From CAG-533 sp964589375 (GTDB lineage: Bacteria > Bacillota_I > Bacilli_A > RF39 > UBA660), in contig CAZPSA010000001.1 in assembly GCA_964589375.1 (NCBI GenBank), positions 1 to 64,000 on the forward strand: a stretch of DNA of 64,000 nt, in the 5' to 3' direction. Below the pieces are notes generated by a model that was not told where the DNA came from, searched no databases, and saw nothing but the letters and a program-made list of their open reading frames with translations. Positions 17,229 through 28,500 of this stretch are shown here, piece by piece. Position 1 is the stretch's first letter, and every line of letters starts with the position of its first letter. The position numbers and the translations under genes are program-made.

Positions 17229-17339
17229 CAAGAAGTGAGTGTGTCACTTGCTTGAGCCAAACTTGTTTGGCAATCGAAAATGCAATAAACGTAGTTTGTT
17301 GCTTTTTCCTTATCCTGCCTATAAAATAAGCAAATTTGC
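17229..17339. other. Candidate origin of transfer (oriT)
   Basis: This non-coding 110 bp holds three inverted repeats. CAAG-AAGTGA/TCACTT-g-CTTG lies at 17229-17254. A perfect 16-nt repeat GCCAAACTTGTTTGGC lies at 17256-17271. GCAAATTTGC lies at 17330-17339. It is immediately upstream of the relaxosome and relaxase genes, the usual place for oriT, and contains more GC than its surroundings. The nick site cannot be fixed from sequence alone. Confidence 0.5.
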
Positions 17340-17360
17340 AACACTTTTCCTACCTCTTTT

Positions 17361-17705
17361 TTAGTTCTTGGTGTCTCCTTCCATGATATTTTTGACTAGG
17401 TTTTTTAGTGGATTAGCTTCATTTTTTTCATCAATTACTAGGACAAATTCCCCTTTTTCTAATCTTCTTTTTTCAGCACTTTTAATTCCACCTAATCTTC
17501 CATACTCTCTACATTTAATATCTCTATCAATTTGTGTCTTGATTAAATTAAATGTTGATTTAATTGTTGCATCATTAGTTTCTGGAAGACGTCCTAAAAA
17601 TACATAATCACATAAGAATTTAATAAACTTTCCTGCTTGTTTATCATTCATTGCTTTAATAGAATTTGCATAACTTTCCTTAAACTTAAATCCATTTTCT
17701 TTCAT
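17361..17705 (-). CDS. DUF6291-like phage/ICE protein
   Basis: 114 residues. The segment FKFKESYANSIKAMNDKQAG followed by FIKFLCDYVFLGRLPE resembles the small DUF6291-type proteins common in phages and conjugative elements of Bacillota. No biochemical role is known for them. It is preceded by AAAGGAGG and sits between the ArdC-like gene and the putative oriT. The assignment rests on pattern and context. Confidence 0.55.
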   Translation of the reverse strand: MKENGFKFKESYANSIKAMNDKQAGKFIKFLCDYVFLGRLPETNDATIKSTFNLIKTQIDRDIKCREYGRLGGIKSAEKRRLEKGEFVLVIDEKNEANPLKNLVKNIMEGDTKN

Positions 17706-17724
17706 TTAGAGTTCCTCCTTTCTT

Positions 17725-19383
17725 TTAAGTTTTTGAGTTTAGACCAAAATGTCTTTTTGAACCAATATTAAACTTAGGTGATTTTTCACTTGGTGCTTTT
17801 AATTCTTTGATAAAGTTTGTTGCTCTCTCAGCCAAACGTTCATAAAGAGACATCGGTTTATTTTCATTAAATTGTCCAGATGATTTAAAGATTCTTAAAA
17901 GTTGTTCAGTATCTCCTCCAGTAAACATAGCTAATCTATTCATTAAAGATAGAGCATCTTTTTCAGAATTTCCTAATATACTTTTACCTTCATAAAGTTC
18001 TTTAAACTTTTCTCCATCTTTAGTAGTCATTGCTTTTTCTATAACATCTTTATCACTCATTCTAGTAAGTGAGTTTATTCCTCTTTCACTCATATCAATT
18101 TTTCTAGCAACAACTTCTTCATTCTTATTACTTGCAACCTCACTTGGTTTTACAAACACTAACGATTTAGCTTCTTCAATGTTAAGTTCATTTTGAATAT
18201 CTAAACTAATTTGATTTAGTTCATCAATTGATACTTCTTTAAATGTTGAATTTTTATAGTAATCAAGTTCACTCATCTTATCAATTTCTTTTCTTAAAGC
18301 ATCTACACTTGCAAAACCATGATTAACAAGTAAAGCTGTAGCACCTTTATCAGTTGTAGTGTAGGCTTTATAGACAATCTCACCATAAGCATTTTCACTT
18401 TCCACAATAGCATAATGCTCTATCTTTTTTTCTTCAGTTTTTTCTTTTGAGATAACATACTTTGAAATCTTATCAGCATCTGCTATTGCATTAAATAAAA
18501 TGTTTGGATCATCTTTAATTCCTTCATACCAGTGTTTAATGTAAGCACTGTTGTTTTGAATATGGTTTTCATCAATTGTTATACCTAATTCTTGTTCAAT
18601 GAACAAAGAGGCAATTTCTGCTCTTAGTTCTTCAGTTGCATAACTTGGTGTTCCAAATCCACCACCCAAATCTCTATTTAACCTTTTTTCATGTCCAGTG
18701 GAATGACCAACTTCATGAAGAGCAGTTGAATAAAATTCGTTGTAACTTAAAAATTTGTTCCTTTCTGGTAAATGAATCTCATCTTTTGATGGAATATAAT
18801 AAGCATTACTTCCACCATAAATTATTGGTGATTCATTTTTACTCCAGTAATCTAAGATATTTTCAGCTCTTACATTTTTTTCAGTTTCATTTAAAGTTGT
18901 CTCTTCTTTTTTAGGAAGTCCCTCAACTAAGTCACCATTAAATACTCTATAGTATCTTCTATGAGCATATAAGTTATCTCTTACATATTGTTCTTTTTCT
19001 TCAAGAGTCATTCCTTCTAAAACTTTTCTATCAAATGTTTTTTTAGTATTCTTATCACGAAACTCAAAGAACTCAACAGTTACACCTTTACCTTTTCCTA
19101 AAGAATTACCTTCTTCATCTTTTTTAAAACTATAACCATTTGATTCAATTTGGTGATACGTTAACCACCTATTATCTTGATAACCATTAGCCATACTAAC
19201 TAAAGTTAGATAGAAGTTATTAACTCCACGATATGGTTTTTTAGTACTAAATGATTCTGGAACTTCACTTTTCCATCCCGGTTTCCAAAGTCCAGTTCCT
19301 TCACTTAAATTCTTTAATACCTCATCAATAATCTTTTGACGTTGAGGAGTTAGTTTATCGTACATTGTTTTTTCATTACTCAA
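17725..19383 (-). CDS. ArdC-type polyvalent protein with zincin domain
   Basis: 552 residues; TTG start at 19383 with GGAGGTGAAG upstream. The N-terminal ArdC/DUF1738 ssDNA-binding domain (about 10-140) includes PYRGVNNFYLTL. A metallopeptidase-like domain with ALHEVGHSTGHEKRL (HExxH, about 225-240) and EELRAEIASLF follows. The C-terminal 100 residues (MSDKDVIEKAM...DALSLMNRLAMFTGG) duplicate the end of the giant protein at 19523-28729. ArdC proteins protect incoming single-stranded DNA from restriction, so this probably acts in the recipient early after transfer. Confidence 0.85.
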   Translation of the reverse strand: MSNEKTMYDKLTPQRQKIIDEVLKNLSEGTGLWKPGWKSEVPESFSTKKPYRGVNNFYLTLVSMANGYQDNRWLTYHQIESNGYSFKKDEEGNSLGKGKGVTVEFFEFRDKNTKKTFDRKVLEGMTLEEKEQYVRDNLYAHRRYYRVFNGDLVEGLPKKEETTLNETEKNVRAENILDYWSKNESPIIYGGSNAYYIPSKDEIHLPERNKFLSYNEFYSTALHEVGHSTGHEKRLNRDLGGGFGTPSYATEELRAEIASLFIEQELGITIDENHIQNNSAYIKHWYEGIKDDPNILFNAIADADKISKYVISKEKTEEKKIEHYAIVESENAYGEIVYKAYTTTDKGATALLVNHGFASVDALRKEIDKMSELDYYKNSTFKEVSIDELNQISLDIQNELNIEEAKSLVFVKPSEVASNKNEEVVARKIDMSERGINSLTRMSDKDVIEKAMTTKDGEKFKELYEGKSILGNSEKDALSLMNRLAMFTGGDTEQLLRIFKSSGQFNENKPMSLYERLAERATNFIKELKAPSEKSPKFNIGSKRHFGLNSKT

Positions 19384-19522
19384 AACTTATCTTCACCTCC
19401 TCAACCATAATTGGTTCTTCATCTTGAATTAAAAAGTCATCAGTATCAAAATAGTTTTCAAGTTCATCTAGACTTATACCTTTTGGAACAATGATTTCTT
19501 TTTGTATAATTTCTTTATTCAT
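19376..19522 (-). CDS. 48-residue acidic protein
   Basis: The frame begins ATG directly after the stop of the giant gene (TAGATG) with AAGGG upstream, and overlaps the TTG start of the ArdC-like gene. The product is acidic (ISLDELENYFDTDDFLIQDE) with no recognised domain. Exact nesting between two genes favours real, coupled translation. Confidence 0.6.
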   Translation of the reverse strand: MNKEIIQKEIIVPKGISLDELENYFDTDDFLIQDEEPIMVEEVKISFE

Positions 19523-22500
19523 CTAACTACCCTTTCCAAAGAAACTTCCACTAGGTTTAACTACTTTTGGTGCTTCAGTTTTGGTGGGACGAAATCTTTC
19601 AGTTGTATCTCTTATTGCTTTAATTGCAGTTGACTCATAATAGTCTGGAGATTTTCCCGGTCTAAATAATCCACTTGTTGCAAATATTCTAATCATTTGT
19701 TCTTTATCACCATTACACCAAAATGCTAGCCTATTCATTAAACTCATATCTGAATTACTATGATTATTTTGTAAGTCTTGTCCTTCATATAATGCTTTAA
19801 AAGTTTCTCCATGTTTAGAATTAATTGCTTTTTCTACAACATCTCTATCACTCATTAAAGATAAACCTTCTACACCCTCACCACATCCCATAAATGGTGT
19901 TCTTTTATCACAAGTTGCTTCTAGTATTTTCTTTATTGGTAGGGCGTCAAAGTTTCTTAAACTATTAGACTCTTCATTTATTAAATCACCAGTCATTGCG
20001 ATAAAGTGAGACTTTTGATAAAACTCTAAATCACCATTTCTTGAAAATGTTCTTAAATCCATTCCATTTGTTTTTCCAAATAAATGAACTCCATTTCCAC
20101 TAATTGAAGTTTCTGCATATGTGTTATCACTAGCAAATAAAACCTCTTTTGTAAGCGGTGAGTATGATCCATCTTTTGTAATACACTTATCTAAATCAAT
20201 ACAACAAATTCCATTCTTTCCATCTAACGCATAAGCTAATGTTTCACAATTATTTTCTCTTGCATATTTACATGCTTCATCAAAAGTTGTCCAAGTAGTT
20301 GGATCATCACTTCTTGCAAACTTGCCTGTATGAACATCAATTAAGAATTTATCAAGGCGTCCTTTAGTTTCATTTTCTCTTGTCCTAACTACTACCCAGT
20401 TAGGCATTTTTTTCATTTCTTCAGGAACATTTGCCCTTAACACTTTTTCTCTTTCAACAAATGCATTATTTGTAACACTACTAGGTCTAACAAGACCAGA
20501 TTCATAATCTTTTAAATCTTTTCCACCTACTTCACTAATAAACTCATCAACCTTTAAAATGATTTGTTCATTAGACTTATTCTTAAGTGTTATTTCCATA
20601 TCATCTTGAAGATTAATTCTTAAATGAGTATCACTTGTATCTTTAATTAATTTATTAGGTAAATAATAACAAAAACCTTGATATGAACCATTTGGCATTT
20701 TAAATAAACTAGACTCTTCATAAACACCAAGTCTTGCCTCTTTATTAACTGATACTACATTCCAGTTAGTATTTGATTTTCTATAATCATCAATATTTGA
20801 TGAGTCCATTTCTTCAATTAAATCAAATGGAGTAATTTTAGTTATTTCATTTGTTTCTCTATTTTTAACACTAATACTAAAATTGTCTGGTAAAGAGATT
20901 TTTAGTCTTCCATCTTTTAACTTATCATCTTCCACAAACCTATTAGGAATATAAAAGTCTTGACCTTTATACTTTGAATAATTAGGTAAAACAAATAAAG
21001 ATGATGATTCATACTTTCCAATTCTTGACTCAACTGGAACAGATAAGGTAACCATTTCATTATAAGATTTAGGTGTCTCATAATCTTTGTCCATTGTTCC
21101 TCTAACTAACTTTTCAAACTCTAACCCAGTAACAACCTTTTCTTTATCACCATTTCTTAAAATGATTTGTTCATTTTCTTCCACAATTAACTCTAAACAA
21201 AGTTCTCTTGAATCACTTTGTAAATCTGTAATCATTCTTCCTTGTTTGATCCTAGAATTAAACATATTGTAAGTATAACCACCATACTCTTCATGAGATG
21301 TAGGCATTCTTAAAAATGAATGATTATCATACTTTCTAATTAAAGCAGAAGTTGGAACATTTATCTTAAGCCAATTCTTCTTTTCACTTTCAACTTCATG
21401 ATTTTCTTGCATAATGTTTTCTTCCTCCTTCACTAAATTTTTATTATATTTTTCGTTATAGCTAACAACTAGATTATTAATTTCAGAATAGTTTTCTATG
21501 CTTGAATATTCTTCTTTTAAATAGTAATCAAATAAACTAGAAAGTATTGGTACATTTTCTCTAAATAACATTTCATATTCTTTATCATCTAAATTATTTT
21601 CTTCACTTGTAAGAAAGTCTTTTAGTTCAGTAAAGAAATGAATCTTATAACTTTCTTTAAATGCTTCATCATTTCCTTTTGATAAAATATCTTTTCTTAA
21701 CTCTTCATACTCATTTATCACCTTGTGTGAAACCATTTCTTTATAGAAATTATTCTTACTTAAGTATGTCTTTAACTCTTCATTATCCAAATTACTAATT
21801 AACTCATTTCTAATTTCTTCATTAGAAAATCCAAATTGTAAGATAACTCCTTTTCCAAAACTATCTTCAATTCTTTTACTAAATTCATCAGCTAACACTT
21901 TACCAAATCTTTTTTTATCATCACTACTAGACTCTCCAAGTGGTAAAACAAAACGTTTGATATATTCTTTTTCATTTGCATTCACATCTAAAAACTTTGT
22001 ATGATCTTCTTCCATATAATCAAGCATTTCATTTACAACTTCACTTGATGTTGTAATAAAGTCAAGTCTTGTATTAAAGTAATCTTTAGCTTCATTACTT
22101 TTTAAAAACTCAATCCACTCTGGTTTTTCTATTCCAAATAGTCCATCATGATTTTCTATATCACTATCATCATCAAGTTTACTTTCTGTATCATTAGGAT
22201 ATAATTTATAAACATCAAGTCCTAACTTTCTCATCACATCTACACTATTAACTTTTATAGGTAACATTCCATTCCAACTATAACCATACTTATTCATCTC
22301 ATCTTGACTCACTTCATATGATGGAAGAATATTAACTCTTAAACTTGCGACTTTATCGAATGGTTCAATAATTTCACTCTCCTTTATATCTTCTATAATA
22401 ACTCCTCTATAGTTGTTATTTTCATCTTCACTTATCACTACATCATCACTTTTATTTAAATCAAGTTCAGCATTAATTTCATTTAACTCAATCTGTAATT

Positions 22501-25500
22501 CTTCTAATTTTTCTTTATGTTCAAAAGGCATATCAACTTGCACTTTGGCATCACTTAAATCTTTCTTTAATTGTTCTAGTTTTCTTTCTACTCTATCTTC
22601 TCTTAAAGGAAACTCTTTAAAGAAATTATCAAGTCTAGTCATATTACCTATTGAACTTGTTCCAATATCCATTGTGTATCTTCCACTAGCAGATAAAGTA
22701 ATAGAACGTTCTTGAGTAAGTAAGATAATCGGATTTAAACTTATTTTAAAACCATTATATTCAGCTATTACTTCATCATCTTTAGCTACCATTAAAGCAT
22801 CACCTAATGCTTTAGTTCCTTCTTTTTTATCAGTATAATTAATACCTTTTACATTAATTAAAAAATCTTCACTATCTGGTTTATAAAGACTATTTAGTAA
22901 ACTAATATCCTTTTTTAAGTTTTCTAAATATAACTCTTGTTTACTAATTGCAAGTGGTAGGTCACGTCTAATCTTATCTTGAAGAAGATATAAATTCTTT
23001 TTATACTGTCCTTCTAACACTTTTAGTCTTGCTATTTCAGTATCAAGTTCCATCTTTCTTTTAATTTTAGGGTTAGCGGCTGTTATTGCTTTAATCTCTG
23101 CAAAAGTTAAAGTTGCCTCATCTATATCATCAGCTTCTCTAATAGTTAGATTTCCATTATTTACTTGAGAAATAAATCTTTGTTTGTTTTCTAATATTTG
23201 ATAAGAATATGAGTCAAATGTTCTTTCAGTTACATAAGTATAAATTTCAACCTCACTATTTTGATTTCCTTGTCTTATAATTCTTCCTTCCCTTTGTTCC
23301 ATATCACTTGGTCTATATGGTGTATCAAGATGGTGAAGAGCGATAAGTCTTTTTTGTACATTAGTTCCAGCTCCACACTTTTCAGTACTTCCAATTAAAA
23401 CTCTAATCTCACCTTCATTAACCTTACTAAACAATGCTTGTTTTTGAAGATCACTATTTGCTTCATGAATGTAAGCTATTTCTTCTTTTGGAATACCTAA
23501 GATAGTTAGTTTATATTTAAGGTCATTATAAACATCAAAATCTTTTCCATATTCATAATCATCAAATGCACACTTTGGAGTAGAAAGATCACAAAATATA
23601 AGTTGTGTTCCTTTAAAATGGTTTGTCTTCTTATAGACTTCACTTACCCTATAAGCACATTCATTTAGTTTACTTCCCATTTCATCAACTGCATTTGGAT
23701 CAAAACATCTAGGGTCAAGAGCTAACTTTTTACCATCAGATGTAACTTTAAGCATATTATCAATATGTGGATCAACTCCACCACCACTAATGGCTTCAGC
23801 TCTATCCGCAATTTCTTCAGCAAGTTCAATAATGTTTTCACTTGGTTTAAGTGTGATAACATTTCTTACTTGATTTGGAACATCAAGCTTTATCATGTCT
23901 TTTGTTTTAACATCAGCAAAACTTCTATATAAAGTTAAAAGTTCAGGTAAATTTGTAAACTTTGCAAATCTAGTTTTTGCACGATACCCTTGTCCACTAG
24001 GTGACATTTCAAGAGATGTAATAGTTTCACCAAAATCTGCTGCCCATCCATCAAAATATGTAATTCCAAGTTCTTGTAATGTACGTGGCTGTAGATATGT
24101 TTGCATTGTATACATTTCAGTCATTGAGTTAGATATTGGTGTACCAGTTGCAAAAACAATTCCTTTATCACCTTTATGAAGTTCATTAATATATTCACAC
24201 TTTAACTGTAAGTCAGTAGCTCTTTGACTAGCAGCAGTTGAAATACCAGATACATTATTCATTTTTGTATATAAAAATAAATTCTTATAAAAATGAGCTT
24301 CATCTATAAATAAGTAATCAACTCCTAAATTTTCAAATATTAGTACACTATCTTTCTTCCCTTCATCAAGAAGTTTTTTAAGACTTGTTTCTCTACTTTT
24401 TTTAATTCTTTCTAAATTTTTAATTGCGCCCCTAGGTACCCCATCAGTTTCCCAACCATTTCTAATACTTGCTTCAATTTTAGATATTTCTTCTTTAATC
24501 TTTCTAATTTGGCGTTCAGTTGAAATTGGAATTTTCGCAAATGAACTCTGTGCAATAATTACAGCATCCCAATCCCCTAGTGCAACTTTAGATACAAACT
24601 TTTCTCTATTTGTTTTTTCTAAATCTTCTTTAGTTGCAATTAAAAGATTAGCATTAGGGTATAATGTTCTAAACTCATTTGCCCACTGTCTAACTAAATG
24701 ATTAGGAACTGCTATCATTGGTTTTTTAGCTAGTCCATACTGTCTTAACTTCATAGCAGCTGCACATATTGTATAAGTTTTACCTGCACCTACTACATGA
24801 TGTAAAAGTGTATTTCCACTTGTGATAATTCTATGTACTGCATCTTTTTGATGATCTTTTAGTGTGATTGTTGGGTTCATTTCTGGAAACCTTAAGTAAG
24901 ATCCATTATATGTTGGTAGTCTTATTTGATTAAATAAATTATTATATGTTTCTTCTAACATGTCACGTCTTTCTGGATCTTTAAAAATCCATTCTTTAAA
25001 CATTTCTTTAATTCTATTTTGTTTTTCTCTAGCAGCAATTGTTTCTTCTTTATTTAAAACTCTTTTTTCTTTACCATCAACTTCAATGGTGTCATAAATA
25101 CTAGTTGATTTTAAATTAAGTGAATCTTCAAATAATCTAAAAGCAGAAGCTCGTGAAGTAGATAAACTTGCTATTTTTTGAGATCTAAATCCTCTTACAT
25201 AATTAGCAGTTAAATCTACTCTATAGCTTGAATCATGTTTGTTATAAAAGACATCTATTCCACTAGCATAATAATAAGGAATATCTAGTGTTTCTACTAA
25301 GAAGTCTTTATATATTTTTGTATCAATCCAACTTGCTCCAAGTCTTACAGCAATTTCAGTTGCTTTTAATGGAGGAGGTTGAACTTCTTCTAGAGCCTTA
25401 ACATTCTTTTCAAATCCAAAGTTAGGATATGAGTTTTTATAATTAAATGCGGTAATTAGTTTCTTCTTTACATTTCCACTTAAATACTCTTCACTTGTTA

Positions 25501-28500
25501 CAAAGCCAGAATATTTATCGTCAATCGTAATGAGTTCTGGATCACGAAATATACTACTACCAAGTTCTTTAATAATTGTGTCATAGTCTTTTTTAGTTAG
25601 ACTTTCAATATAAGAAATATCAACTCTACCCAGTTCATTTTTAGAAATTTGTAATGCTTCAAATGAATCGTTTATGGATGTAATTTTCGTATATGGTCTA
25701 ATTGTTCTTTTAAAATAAATATCAGCTTTAGTTGCAGTTTTTTTATCACTTGAAATAAATTCAGATGCAAATAAAAGTGAAGAGTCTCCATCATCTTTAA
25801 ATAACTTTGTATTAACACTACTATTTAAGAATCCATACTTTTTCACAAACTCATCATACTTTTGATTTAGTTCTACTTGTTCAGTAGCTAACACTTCATC
25901 ACTACAACCACTAATTTGTAAATCAAGTATATTTCTTAAACTTTTTCTTAACTCAATCATCTTTGTTATTCTTATTAAAGCATCTTTTGGAGTTTTAGGA
26001 ATTTCAACTTCCTCCATTTCATCATTTACTCTTTGATAAAGTTTATTATCAACTACTTTAAAGCAAAGATTTTTTAAATCATAATCAACTTCTATTCTTT
26101 CATTATTTGATTCAATTAGTTCTTCATTAATACTTTTTTCAAAAATATCTTGTGGTAAAAGTTTTACTGCATCATCAAGTGCTGTACTTAATTCTCTTTC
26201 ATCTGGAATAACAGTTAAATCAATAGCTCCATATAAACCAAAATCTTCTTTTAGTGTTCCTAAAATCATTTCTTTGTGATTTATAAAGTAGTTATTAAGT
26301 TCATAACCAAATTCATTTTTTGATACTCCAAGCCACTCGGTGTTCTCAAGTGTTGCATTTATTGGAGTATCTCTTTTTTTAAGAAATAAAATATCAGCAA
26401 CTGCTTCAGTTCCAGCTAGTTTTTTAAATGCAGTATTAGGTAATCTTATTGCTCCAATTAACTCAGCTCTATCTGCAATATATTTCCTTGCATTTTGACT
26501 TTGCTTGTCCATTGTTCCTTTACTTGTAATTACAGCAACAATTCCACCAGGTCTTACTTTATCTACTGATTTTGCAATAAAGTAATCGTGGATTAAAAGA
26601 TTATATTTATTGTAATCTTTGTCATAAACTGAATATCCTCCAAAAGGAACATTTCCAACCACTAAATCAAAATGATTATTTGGAAAAGTAGTGTCTTCAA
26701 AACCTTTAATTTGAATATTAACATTTGGATAAAGTTTTTTAGCAATACGACCAGTAATATTATCTAGTTCAACTCCATATAGTTTGGAATCATTACTAAT
26801 AACCTCTGGCATAAACCTAAAAAAGTTTCCTGTTCCCATTGATGACTCAAGAACTTTATTGCTTCCTTCAACACCAAACTTTTCTAGTGATTTATAAATT
26901 CCTTCTATTACTTCACGAGATGTAAAGTGTGCATTTAATACACTTCCTTTTGCTCTTTCATAATCAACATCACTAAGTAGTGATTTAAGTTCAATGTACT
27001 CATTTTTCCACTTTTCATTAAACTCATCAAATGCTTGAGCAAGTCCACCAAATCCAACATACTTAAGTAATACTTTTCTTTCTTCATCAGTAGGATTTCT
27101 ATTTTCTTCATAAAGTCTCTTTTGTAATTTAATAGCTTCAATATTGTTTTTAAATCTTTGTTTTAATCCACCAAGTTCTTCATCTTCTACTATTTCTTCA
27201 ACTTCACTAATTTCAACATGCTCTTCTTCAAAATTTTGTATTTCTTCTTCATCCTCAAATTCAACATTCTTACAATAATCACCATAGTAAACTACATCAA
27301 TCCCATCTTCCATTACTTCAACATCAGCAACTTTAATACTATCTTCAAGGTGATATAAATATAGATCTAAATGCTTTCTTACAAAATCTTCATCTTCACC
27401 AAATTCATCAAAATAAGTAACCCAAGAAAGTGATGTTGTGTTATCTACTGCTTCTTCAATTTTTTCTTCAACTAAAGATTTTATCTTTTCATTAATATCT
27501 GGATTTTCTTTTATGAAGATAAACATATCTAGCCTATCTTTCTCATCAGCTGTTAAATAATTATCTTCATCTATTAAATCAGCAACATGAACTGCAACTT
27601 CATTCCATTTAAGAAATACTTTTGCATTATCATCTTCATGTTCTTTATCCTTATTTTCTAGATAAAGACCTTTAGAGTCATTCCACAAGTTATGAGTAGA
27701 ATCACTCATACCACCTATTCCATATTCATCTTTAATAAATTTAGCAAAGTCTGAAAGTGTAGGATTTTTATGATACTCATAATAAATTCTTAATCTTCCA
27801 TCTACAAATCCACTACCATGTTTAATTCCCCATTCAATTAATTTTTCTTCTTTTATCTTCTCACTTGATACATCAAATAAAGTAAGTTCTTTTTTCTTTC
27901 TATCTTTAATTCCAGTTTGCTTTGATTTAGACTTATTAGAAGAGTGTTCCTCTTTAACTAATATTTTTTCGTTTTCAATTTCCTCGTTAATGTCTATTGA
28001 TTCAATTTCTTCATCAAATGATTCTTGTTCAAAATCATCAAGAAATTCTTCATGAATCTCATCAACATTAATTTCTTCTTCTTTTTCTAAACTAGACAGA
28101 TATGCTTCTTCAATTTCTTTTTGTATCTCATGAGCTTTAAAATAAATTTCTTTAAATAGGTTTGCATTCTCATTTAATGAATAAGGAAGAGGATTAATAT
28201 AAATATTATCTTGATTAGGTTTATCAGTTTTTGAATATAAGATATAACTAATACCTTCAATTAATGACTTATTTCTAGTTAAGTCATTTGCAAGATAGTT
28301 ATCATTTTCAAGATAATTTTTAATACCATTATGGATTTTTCTATAATCACTTCTTTCATCATTAATTAGGTTTGTATTATTAATTTCATCTAACCCAATT
28401 AATAATCTTTCTAATGGATAATAATATCTTGTAAATTCTTCTTTTCCATTTGTATCACTACTATCAAATAAATATCTTTTATATCCATTTGTATCATAAT

